Made by a program: the position numbers and the translations under genes. DNA of 64,000 nt, from assembly GCA_019694435.1 (NCBI GenBank), contig JAIBBZ010000004.1, forward strand, positions 205,224 through 269,223. Reading direction: 5' to 3'. Source of the DNA: Pirellulales bacterium. Its GTDB lineage: Bacteria > Planctomycetota > Planctomycetia > Pirellulales > JAEUIK01. The notes beneath the pieces were generated by a model. The model worked only from the letters and a program-made list of their open reading frames with translations. It did no database searches and had not been told where the DNA came from. Below, one piece after another: positions 16,674 through 24,854 of the stretch; the first letter of the stretch is position 1, and each line of letters starts with the position of its first letter.

Positions 16674-19600
16674 CTATTCCCACTCGCAGACGAATCCAGG
16701 CTTGGCCGGATCGGACGACGGTAGGGAGTGCCATTTCTTTCTCCATTCGATCGACAAGGCGCCGAAATCTTGCCCCTTGCCAGAGTTCGGCTCGTCGCGC
16801 CCCCAATTGGCAAACTCCAGAGGGCGGCCGTCGATCCACATCCATTGACCTGGTGCCTGCTCGTCAGAGGCACCGATCCAGGTCCAGGTCTTGCCGGATG
16901 CACGAATCAGTGGCTCGACGAAGTCCTGCTCTTGCTGATCGGCGATCGTCCATAGATGCCCGCCCAACTCTGCGCACCGATCGCGTGCTTCATGCCAGGT
17001 CAGCTCTTCGGCAAAGAACTGATAGTAGTGTCCGCGAGATTGCTTGGCGTCCTTGGGCGCAACCAGTTGCAATCGCTCGGCACGCAGCGCTGAGACCTCG
17101 CTGGCTTGATCGAGCTTCTTCTCCAGGCGTTTGATCAATTTGTCGTATGTGGCGAGCAGCCGATTGCGCGCCTGGCCCGTTTCGCGCCTGTACTCCGTGG
17201 CTTTGACGATCGTCGGCAGGGTACCGGACTGTTCGAAAACCGCCAGTTCGGCGGCGATCTTCGCGGCGTCATCGCTCTTTCCCGCCTTGACGGCTGCGGC
17301 CTGGCGCTCGGTCAACAGCGCAACCAGCTTCGTACGCTGCGTGGCCGTGGTCGACTCATAGTCCCGCTTGGACTCGTCCAGTTCTTGACGGAGTTTTTGC
17401 TCGGCGCTGTCGGGCCGTGCTCGCGTGGCGGCTTGCTGCTTAGGCAGTTCGCGAATCTGGATATCGGCGAACTCGACGCGCGACCCGTGATTCTGCAGTC
17501 CGATGAAACCGCGGTCGCGCACGATGCCCGGGAATTGTTGGGCTTGCTGGCTGGACGCATCGAGCTGCGTGGAGACGACCTGCGAGCTGTTGAGGAACAC
17601 GTCCAACTGGCTACCCTGGCTGCGCACGCGCAGCGATTGCCAGTTGCCGGCCGGCAGCGAAACGCGAGGCGCAGCCGCGACCAGGCCGTAGATGCTCCCG
17701 CAGTATTGCTCCGGACGGAGATTGGCGTACCGCGGGGCAGCATCGTCGAGCAGTTGAACTTCCAGGTAGTCGATCGCCGGCCTGCCTTGACGCGGTGCAC
17801 GCAGGAAAATGCCGCTATTGCCGGCCGCAGTCAGGCGAAAACTGAGTTGCAGTTCGAAGTCGGAATACTCGGTCGTAGTCGATAACCAGCCGCCCCCTTC
17901 ACCGGTGCAGACGAGTTTGCCATCTGCGACGCGCCAGGCCGTCGCCGCCCCGTCGACCACTTGCCAGCCGGCAAGGTCCTGCTCATTGAACAGCGGCGTG
18001 AATTTGGGCTCCGATCCGGACTGCTTCTTCTCTTGAGTCGCAGGCTCGGGCGAGCTGGCCGTGGCCGTCTTGTTCTCGGTCTTCGTCTCGGTCGCGATCA
18101 GCTTTCGCACCGCCAGCCCGCCGCGTTTGACGAGCAGGGCGATCGCCCCCTGCTCGGGCAGGTTCTGCCGGTCGTAGGTCGTGCTGCCCGCCTCGTTGTC
18201 GTCGACCGTGATGCGAATCCGTTGCCCGGACATCTCGACGCGCAGTGCGGTCGGTTTTCCCGCCACGAGTGGCACACGGTGCAGAGCGATGCCAGCGGCT
18301 TCGGTCGAGTTGACGTCGGTGCCCATGACGGCCGTGGGCCCGGTCCAGGTGTCGTCGCGCTGGGTGGCGCGAAGCACGAGCCAGGCTTCCGTGTCCGGCT
18401 CGGCCACCGCTTCGAAGTCGAACAAGAAATCCTTGTAGTCCGTCCGCTTCGAGAGCACCTGGTTGCCGGTGCTGCCAGCCAGGACAGCCAGGTCACGGGG
18501 ACCTTGCGCGGTTGCCAGGGGCTGGGCGATGGTCCAGGTCTCGCCGTCGACCGGCGAGGCGCCCGACGGCAGCGCGGGCGGTCCCTCCCATTGCGGTGTG
18601 CCGCCGGGCGCCTTGACGCGCACGTTGCGAAATCGGGCCGCCGTCGCCCAGGTGCCCAGTGCCACCCGTCCGCGCCCGTAGCGCGCGTCGGTGTTCTCGA
18701 CGACAAGTTTGCTGTCGCGGAAGCACTTGCAACTGGCGCCGCGGACCTCGATGCGGACGGCGTGCCAATCGCCGGGCGCGATGGCACCCATGCTTGCGCC
18801 GGGAACGCGCTCCTCGTCCCTGGCTGGCATACGCAGGTCGACGTCCTGATAGTCGTAGCCGCATGTGCCCAGACGCAGCACGCGGTGCTGTTCGGCCGAC
18901 TGGCCGTTGAAGCTGGCGTAGATGAAGCCGCGATCGCCCTCCGTGACCTGGACGTCGAACTCGAAGTCGTAGTTCTCCCAATCGGGTTCGCCAAAATAGA
19001 GCGAGGCGACTTGGCGTGACGTTTCCGCCTGGACGAGATCCGCACCGTCCACGGTCCACTGCCCGTTGAACACGTGGGCATCGCGCGAGCCATCGTTGGG
19101 TATCGGGGCCACCGGCGCGGGCGCCGTCGTGGCGGCGGCCGGCTCGTCCTGATGCAAGATCGTGCCCTGGCCGGTGACCTCGAAGACTTCGAGGGAGTGG
19201 ACGTCGATCGGCATCTTGCTCACGACGGCCAGCGATGGGCTGCGCTGCAGTCGCTTAAACGCTTCATGCTGCGAGAGTCGCTTGGGGTCGACCGTCGAGA
19301 TCGCAACTCCGTCGAGAAATAGCGCAAATTCCTGGTCGCGTACCCGCAGGAGTAATTCGTAGGGCCTGCCAATCACGAGCCAGCGATGTGAGCACCGTGC
19401 TGTCGACGGATTGTTGATGGTTTCCCGATTGTCGACGAGGTCAAAGCCACCCACCGTGTTGCCATAACCGCCGACAGTGGCAGCGAACCCGCGTTCGGGC
19501 TCAAAGTCGATGAATCCGGCGATTTCGATGTCCTGCGTCGGTACGAAAACCATCCGAACATCGAATTCGCGCGAAGGCCTGTAAGGACACTCGATCACGC

Positions 19601-22532
19601 GAATGTCGCCGATCCCGCCGGCCGCTCGCAAGACGCCGTCCAATTGGCTCCAATCGCCCGATATCCGGTCCCGCTCGGCGCGAACTTGGTCGAGCAAATC
19701 GATCCGTCTCGCGTCGCGCGGAATCTGAATTTCGGGTATTCGAGGTGTGGCCGTTACGGCAGTCGTTTCATCAGGGAAAATGAATTCAGGCTCGGCCCAA
19801 ACCGCGTGATCGCGAAAAGCATTGCCCAAACTGTCGACCGCTAGTTCGAGGCGCTTGGCACCTGTCGGAAACTCGATTGCGATTCGCTTCGGCTCACTGA
19901 CATTGTCTGCGGGGTCCGAGAAGAACGCCTCGCGGTCGTCGACGTGTGCGACGAACCTCCACTTACATTGTGCATCGCCCGTCTGAGTCCCGGTTCCAAA
20001 GGCCCGAAAACCGATGGCGCCCCGCGGAATGTCGTATTGGATCATGCTCGGGGCATGTGCGAAGAGGTAGTTCTTGCAGGGCCTGCCGCCGAGCAACACA
20101 GGCCAATGATCAGGGTTGCAATTCTGCGCCACGTGAGACCAGGCGACGCTCCACAAAACGGGCTTGTACTGCGTAACGCCCCGGCTTGCGCCCTTACCAA
20201 GCTTCTTGACCGCCTCTTGCAGCTTCCCCGCCTGGGCTGCCATGTCCAACCGTTCGATCATTCGTCCGTTGCCGCTGATCTCCTTCACTTCGATGCGGTG
20301 GACCGTCACCGCACATCTTGACGCCAACCCCAGGCGATCGGGCCCGCAATGCGCCCAGGAATCGAAAGTCACGTCCTCGGGCTTTCCCGCGAAGCGGCAG
20401 ATTTCCTCGCCATCGAGTGAGGCGTAGACGACTCCCTCGCGCACCGACACCACGGAAGTATGCCGCTTTTCCGGAACCAATGTCTGTTGCTGCTTGCGCG
20501 AGGGAGGATTGCGCCGCCAGTCAAGGAACCAGAACTTGCAAAGGGTGTTGTTCTCGTCGCCAAGATTCCAGTCAAATGTGCGATCGCCGAACACGAAACG
20601 CTGCACCAGGCCGACACCTTCGACACTACCCTTCGCGTTGGCATGGACAGTGAAGTCGACCGTGTAATCGTATTCCGAGGGCGGGCGGTAGGGCAAACGC
20701 AGCGAAGGTCCGCCGGGCTCGCTGACAATCTCGCTGCCCTTGCGTTTCCATTCGCCATCCACGACGTCACGTTCAAGATCGACCCTCTCGAGCAGATTGA
20801 CTACGCGCTGGCCGGCCGCACTCGGTTCGGCTGTCGCCGCATTGGCCAGCTCGTCGAACTTGATCCGCACTTGTTGTCCACTTAGTTCGATCGTCGCGCT
20901 CGACGTCAAGATAACCACGCCGTTGCGGACAAACTTCATGCGATGTTCACCCTGGGTCACGGCCTCGATCTCGATCTGCTCCTGCTCTCGCGTCAGCCTG
21001 ACCTTTTGGTCGTCGACCTGCACTTCGACATCGACCGGCAGGTTTTCGATCACAATCGTCCCGTCCGCCGTGCGCAGCTTGATCACCACGGCGCCGATCG
21101 AGATCGCGGCAAACAAGCCGGCGACCGCCAAGGCCGGCCAGAGCCACCGCGGCGGCGAGCGCCGTGCGCCGCGCACGCGGGGCGACGGCGCCGGTTGTTT
21201 CGCGGGCTGCGGGGCCAGGGCCATCTGGGCCAGCTCCGCCAGCATGTCGGGCGTCTCGCCGGGACTGGCGGGCGACGCGGCGGGTGTCTTGGGGCCGGCG
21301 ACGATCTCGCCGCGGCCGAACGGGGCCAGGCCCTCGGCTACTTCGCGCGGCGTCTGCGGCCGCTCGGCCGGGTCCTTGGACAACATCCGGTCGACCAGCG
21401 CCGACAGCTCGGCCGGCACGTCGTCGCGCAGCTCGGCGAGCGGACGCGCCCGTTCCTGCTGGTGCGCCAAGAGCACGTTGAATTCCGTGTCCAGGTCGAA
21501 CGGCGGACAGCCGGCGATCAGGTAGTACAGCGTGCAGCCCAGGCTGTAGATGTCGGCCCGAATATCGGCCTTGGCCGCGTCACGGGCCTGTTCCGGAGCC
21601 ATGTAATGACAACTGCCCATCGTCGCGCGCTCGCCGGTCAGACCATCGCCGGCCTTGCGCGACTCGACCAGCTTGGCCAGGCCGAAGTCGAGAATCTTGA
21701 GCTTGCCGTCGGGCGTGAGCATCAAGTTGTGTGGCTTCAGATCGCGGTGGACCATGCCTCGATCGTGGGCGTGCTGCAGGCCGATGGCAGCCTGGCGGAT
21801 GCAGCGACAGGCGGTGTCGACCGGCAGCCTTCCCACCTGGGACAGTAATTTGTCGAGGCTGCGGCCCGGCACGTACTCCATGATCAGCGCCCACAACTTG
21901 CCGAACTGGTCGGCGTCGTAGGCGCGGGCCACGTTGGGGTGGTCGAGCTTCGCAGCCGCGATGACCTCGCGCTTGAAGCGGTCGAGAGCCTGCGGATGCT
22001 CGATCAGGCTGGGGCTGATGATTTTGATCGCCACCTTGCGCTGCATCAGTTCGTGATCGGCCTCGTACACCGCACCCATTCCGCCACGGCCCAGCAGCCG
22101 CACGACGCGATATTTCGACTGCTCGAGCAGCTCGCGCGGCACGGCTGCGGAAGAAGAATCCGGCGAGGGGGCCACAGACGGAGCTGCCGAGGCCGGCGAC
22201 GGCCCCGCAGATGCCGCCGCGGCGAGCGGCCGGGCCACGGGCTGTTTGGGCCGCTGTGGTTGGGCAACGGGTTGCGCGGGCTGGGCCGGCTCGGGCAACA
22301 CGGTCGAGCTCCGCGACAAGGCCGGCGTCGATTGTTGATCAAAGCTCGCCGCCGCGCGATTCTTGAGTGCGGCGGCCAGGGCGTCGCGCGGGGTGTCGGC
22401 CAGATACTTGCGGCACGCCTCACATGCCGTCAGATGCTGGGCGACCTGGGCCTGTTCGTCGGCCGCCAGCCGCTTGAACGCGTAGGCCGCCAATCGTAAT
22501 GCCGAAGGATGGGCCTGCTTGTCCGTCTGCAT
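16674..22532 (-). CDS. Giant transmembrane Ser/Thr kinase with NPCBM, DUF1080 and C-type-lectin ectodomain
   Basis: A 1952-residue receptor-like kinase. Residues 33-40 hold an H-x3-C-x2-C motif (HLTACEAC) as in zinc anti-sigma domains. The Hanks-type kinase spans ~141-405 with the Gly loop GRGGMG, Lys170, HRDLKPHN and DFG, all intact. One membrane helix is at 464-486. The outer part has two related jelly-roll blocks starting LLERVDLERD (~575) and LLDQVRAERD (~940). Between them is an NPCBM-like carbohydrate-binding domain (GGRPCKNYLFAHAPS ... VDSLGNAFRDHAVW). Further LamG/DUF1080-like modules follow, the clearest near 1510-1695 (LFNEQDLAGWQVV, SGIFLRAP), then a coiled coil and a terminal C-type lectin (WHEARDRCAELGGHLW ... 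ANWGRDEPN). It presumably senses a polysaccharide outside and signals to the FHA proteins. Confidence 0.92.
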   Translation of the reverse strand: MQTDKQAHPSALRLAAYAFKRLAADEQAQVAQHLTACEACRKYLADTPRDALAAALKNRAAASFDQQSTPALSRSSTVLPEPAQPAQPVAQPQRPKQPVARPLAAAASAGPSPASAAPSVAPSPDSSSAAVPRELLEQSKYRVVRLLGRGGMGAVYEADHELMQRKVAIKIISPSLIEHPQALDRFKREVIAAAKLDHPNVARAYDADQFGKLWALIMEYVPGRSLDKLLSQVGRLPVDTACRCIRQAAIGLQHAHDRGMVHRDLKPHNLMLTPDGKLKILDFGLAKLVESRKAGDGLTGERATMGSCHYMAPEQARDAAKADIRADIYSLGCTLYYLIAGCPPFDLDTEFNVLLAHQQERARPLAELRDDVPAELSALVDRMLSKDPAERPQTPREVAEGLAPFGRGEIVAGPKTPAASPASPGETPDMLAELAQMALAPQPAKQPAPSPRVRGARRSPPRWLWPALAVAGLFAAISIGAVVIKLRTADGTIVIENLPVDVEVQVDDQKVRLTREQEQIEIEAVTQGEHRMKFVRNGVVILTSSATIELSGQQVRIKFDELANAATAEPSAAGQRVVNLLERVDLERDVVDGEWKRKGSEIVSEPGGPSLRLPYRPPSEYDYTVDFTVHANAKGSVEGVGLVQRFVFGDRTFDWNLGDENNTLCKFWFLDWRRNPPSRKQQQTLVPEKRHTSVVSVREGVVYASLDGEEICRFAGKPEDVTFDSWAHCGPDRLGLASRCAVTVHRIEVKEISGNGRMIERLDMAAQAGKLQEAVKKLGKGASRGVTQYKPVLWSVAWSHVAQNCNPDHWPVLLGGRPCKNYLFAHAPSMIQYDIPRGAIGFRAFGTGTQTGDAQCKWRFVAHVDDREAFFSDPADNVSEPKRIAIEFPTGAKRLELAVDSLGNAFRDHAVWAEPEFIFPDETTAVTATPRIPEIQIPRDARRIDLLDQVRAERDRISGDWSQLDGVLRAAGGIGDIRVIECPYRPSREFDVRMVFVPTQDIEIAGFIDFEPERGFAATVGGYGNTVGGFDLVDNRETINNPSTARCSHRWLVIGRPYELLLRVRDQEFALFLDGVAISTVDPKRLSQHEAFKRLQRSPSLAVVSKMPIDVHSLEVFEVTGQGTILHQDEPAAATTAPAPVAPIPNDGSRDAHVFNGQWTVDGADLVQAETSRQVASLYFGEPDWENYDFEFDVQVTEGDRGFIYASFNGQSAEQHRVLRLGTCGYDYQDVDLRMPARDEERVPGASMGAIAPGDWHAVRIEVRGASCKCFRDSKLVVENTDARYGRGRVALGTWATAARFRNVRVKAPGGTPQWEGPPALPSGASPVDGETWTIAQPLATAQGPRDLAVLAGSTGNQVLSKRTDYKDFLFDFEAVAEPDTEAWLVLRATQRDDTWTGPTAVMGTDVNSTEAAGIALHRVPLVAGKPTALRVEMSGQRIRITVDDNEAGSTTYDRQNLPEQGAIALLVKRGGLAVRKLIATETKTENKTATASSPEPATQEKKQSGSEPKFTPLFNEQDLAGWQVVDGAATAWRVADGKLVCTGEGGGWLSTTTEYSDFELQLSFRLTAAGNSGIFLRAPRQGRPAIDYLEVQLLDDAAPRYANLRPEQYCGSIYGLVAAAPRVSLPAGNWQSLRVRSQGSQLDVFLNSSQVVSTQLDASSQQAQQFPGIVRDRGFIGLQNHGSRVEFADIQIRELPKQQAATRARPDSAEQKLRQELDESKRDYESTTATQRTKLVALLTERQAAAVKAGKSDDAAKIAAELAVFEQSGTLPTIVKATEYRRETGQARNRLLATYDKLIKRLEKKLDQASEVSALRAERLQLVAPKDAKQSRGHYYQFFAEELTWHEARDRCAELGGHLWTIADQQEQDFVEPLIRASGKTWTWIGASDEQAPGQWMWIDGRPLEFANWGRDEPNSGKGQDFGALSIEWRKKWHSLPSSDPAKPGFVCEWE

Positions 22533-22569
22533 CGCGCGCGGTTCCCTGCTCTCGGCGTCGAGTGCGGCC

Positions 22570-23907
22570 TTACGACAACAACACCACTAACAAACAAATT
22601 AACGACGTCAACAGCGGAAGTACGACGGCCGGCGTCCAGAGGCGTCGCCACCCGACGCGCGTGAACGCGGCGGCCGTCGCGCGCAAGGCGCTCGCCGTCC
22701 TACTCGTCACGCGCCGCGGCGGCTCCGGGCAGGCATCTTGTTTGCGCGATCGTGGATTTGCGCCCAAGTACCGATCGAGCGCGTCGGCTAGCTCGCGCGG
22801 CGACTGCAGCCGGGCGGCCGGATCCTTGGCCAGCAGCCGACCGATTAGTTCGGCAATGACCGCCGGCGCGTCGTGGCGCAGCGCCCTGATGTCGGGCGGC
22901 GGCGCTTCCTGGTGCTTGGTCACGATCTCCAGCGGATGCTGACCTGAAAACGGCGGAACACCGGCCAACAGGTAATAAAACACGCAGCCGAGGCTATAGA
23001 GATCACTGCGAATGTCGGCGCTGCGCGCGTTGCGCGCCTGTTCCGGTGCCACGTAGTTGGGTGTGCCGAGCATTTGGCGGTCGCGCGTCAGCCGCGGCGT
23101 CTGGTTCCGCTCGCGCATGTAGCGCCCCAACCCAAAGTCGAGGATCTTCACGCGGCCCTGGGGCGTGACCATCAGATTCTGCGGCTTGAGGTCGCGATGG
23201 ATGACGCCGCGGCGGTGAGCATGGTCGAGCCCGCCGGCGATCTGGCGCACACACCGACAGGCCTCTTCGACACCGAGCGGCCCCTTCCGCGTGACCAGCG
23301 CGGCCAAGGTCTCTCCCTCGACATATTCCATCGCCAGCATGGCCATATCGTCCAACTGTTCGGCGTCGAGCACCCGAGCAATTGCCGGGTGGACCAATTG
23401 GGCGGCGGTGCGGGCCTCCTGAATCAGCCGGGCCTGGGCCTCGCGCGGATCGCCCCGATCGAATCGCGCCACCTTGAGCGCCACGGGCACCCCCAGAATC
23501 TTGTGTTCGGCCAGATAAACCGTACCCATCCCGCCCAGCGCCAGCCTTCTCTGCACGCGAAACCTGGCGTGGCCGACGAGACCGGCGGGAATCCCGTCGC
23601 CGCGATTCGGCTCGGCCGGCAGCAGGGCCGGCCCGGCGCGGCGCAACTGCTCGACGAACGCGTCGACCGGCGCCGCCGCGATCACCGCCTGGCACTGTTC
23701 ACAGGTTTCGACGTGGCGCTCGACGAACGCGGCGCGCAATGGGTCGAGCTTGCCGACGGCATAGTCGGTCAAGTCGACGTCCGGGGGGTGCCCGTTTTGC
23801 GTTGGCTGCACGACTGCCCTCGTTGAGTCGGCGGCGCAGGATGCCAGCAGCGGCGCGTGTGTCTCGGGCGGTCGCCGACCTGCACGCGCGCGGAAAAGAG
23901 CGATCAT
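22570..23907 (-). CDS. Membrane-anchored Ser/Thr protein kinase with zinc anti-sigma-like N-terminus
   Basis: A 445-residue Hanks-type kinase. Residues 65-72 contain HVETCEQC, an H-x3-C-x2-C motif typical of zinc anti-sigma (ZAS) domains. The kinase domain covers ~116-385: LALGGMGTVYLAEH, catalytic Lys145 (VALKV), HRDLKPQN, DFG and APEQA are all present, so it should be active. The protein ends with a single membrane helix (VVLPLLTSLICLLVVLL) and no extracytoplasmic domain. It lies 124 bp downstream of an ECF sigma gene and 37 bp upstream of the giant kinase. In planctomycetes, ECF factors are often encoded beside such kinases, and phosphorylation of the sigma factor has been proposed to replace a classical anti-sigma factor; that this happens here is inferred. 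Confidence 0.9.
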   Translation of the reverse strand: MIALFRARAGRRPPETHAPLLASCAADSTRAVVQPTQNGHPPDVDLTDYAVGKLDPLRAAFVERHVETCEQCQAVIAAAPVDAFVEQLRRAGPALLPAEPNRGDGIPAGLVGHARFRVQRRLALGGMGTVYLAEHKILGVPVALKVARFDRGDPREAQARLIQEARTAAQLVHPAIARVLDAEQLDDMAMLAMEYVEGETLAALVTRKGPLGVEEACRCVRQIAGGLDHAHRRGVIHRDLKPQNLMVTPQGRVKILDFGLGRYMRERNQTPRLTRDRQMLGTPNYVAPEQARNARSADIRSDLYSLGCVFYYLLAGVPPFSGQHPLEIVTKHQEAPPPDIRALRHDAPAVIAELIGRLLAKDPAARLQSPRELADALDRYLGANPRSRKQDACPEPPRRVTSRTASALRATAAAFTRVGWRRLWTPAVVLPLLTSLICLLVVLLS

Positions 23908-24031
23908 CGTAGGGCTCGCCGGGCAGTCAAAGCAAACGGCCCTCGTCTCCAGGTGCGCGTAACCCGCGCGCCGCCGGGATCGGGCTTCCGAAAGAGAAGA
24001 ATGCGCCCCAGCGCGAAACCTTTCACGATGC

Positions 24032-24619
24032 TCAGAGAATTTCGTCCAGCATGCCGGCCGCTTCGAGGCGCAACCTGCTTAGAACCCTGGACTTGGCGAT
24101 ATCGACGGCGTTTGCAGAAATTCCCAGGGCCTGGGCCACTTCGGCCGTCGAACGCTGCTCGAGCACCCGCATGCGGAATGCTTGCCAGCTCGTTGGTGTG
24201 AATTCCGGCTCGATCAGCTCCTGCAATCGCCGCACGACGTGATCGGCGTGCTCGCGGTCCCACATCTGGCTCAGCGGATGGCTCGCTTCGCGCAGCCCGT
24301 CTAGCACCGCATCGTCGGCCGGCGCCTGCATCTGCGGGCGGCCCAGGCGCTGCCGCCAGTAGAGATTGACCTCGCGCACCGTCACGGTCCGCAGCCAGGC
24401 GCGAAACGAGCCGTCGCGCTGGCGGCGAAACTCGGGCAGATGCTCGACAATCTTCTTCATCACCTCTTGGCAAAGATCGTCGGCGTCGGCGGCCAGCCGC
24501 GGTTCGAGCCGGATAAACCGTCGAATAAATGGTTCGTACAATTCCACGAACCGCTGCCAGTCGTGATGCGCCGGCGAGCCCTGGAGTCGATGGAGCAAAC
24601 TGGCAGAAGTCAATTCCAT
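24032..24619 (-). CDS. ECF-family RNA polymerase sigma factor
   Basis: A 195-residue sigma-70-like factor. Region 2 is seen in DADDLCQEVMKKIVEHLPEF and FRAWLRTVTVREVNLYWRQR; region 4 in STAEVAQALGISANAVDIAK with the following SRVLSRLR. It should direct polymerase to the promoters of this locus or an envelope-stress regulon. ATG at 24619 (MELTSAS) is preferred over the longer 210-residue reading because sequence before it lacks sigma character; no clear ribosome site is visible. It is the first gene of a minus-strand run with two kinases and two FHA proteins. There is no separate anti-sigma gene; the ZAS-like motifs at the N-termini of both kinases may take that part. Confidence 0.9.
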   Translation of the reverse strand: MELTSASLLHRLQGSPAHHDWQRFVELYEPFIRRFIRLEPRLAADADDLCQEVMKKIVEHLPEFRRQRDGSFRAWLRTVTVREVNLYWRQRLGRPQMQAPADDAVLDGLREASHPLSQMWDREHADHVVRRLQELIEPEFTPTSWQAFRMRVLEQRSTAEVAQALGISANAVDIAKSRVLSRLRLEAAGMLDEIL

Positions 24620-24854
24620 GGGAACAATATGCCGCGGCCGGCACGGTTCCGCGAGATCGAACAAGGGGTAGCCCTCCAGCCGGCACCCGGTCTTGGTCGG
24701 CGGGCATCCACAACCGCCAGAACGAGCCGAGCCACGAGGTCACGGAAGGACCCTGCTGACGTCCGTCAACAACGGCGCCGACGAAAGTTGTTGGCGCAGT
24801 TCTTCGTCGCGTTGCTCGACGGCCCTTCCGTGCTCCGCAGGTGGAGCTTCTCGC

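Noticed and set aside
15308..16903. Minus-strand frame of 531 codons spanning both FHA genes in another frame
   Set aside because: The true FHA frames contain conserved domains; this frame is low-complexity Arg/Ala/Pro text.
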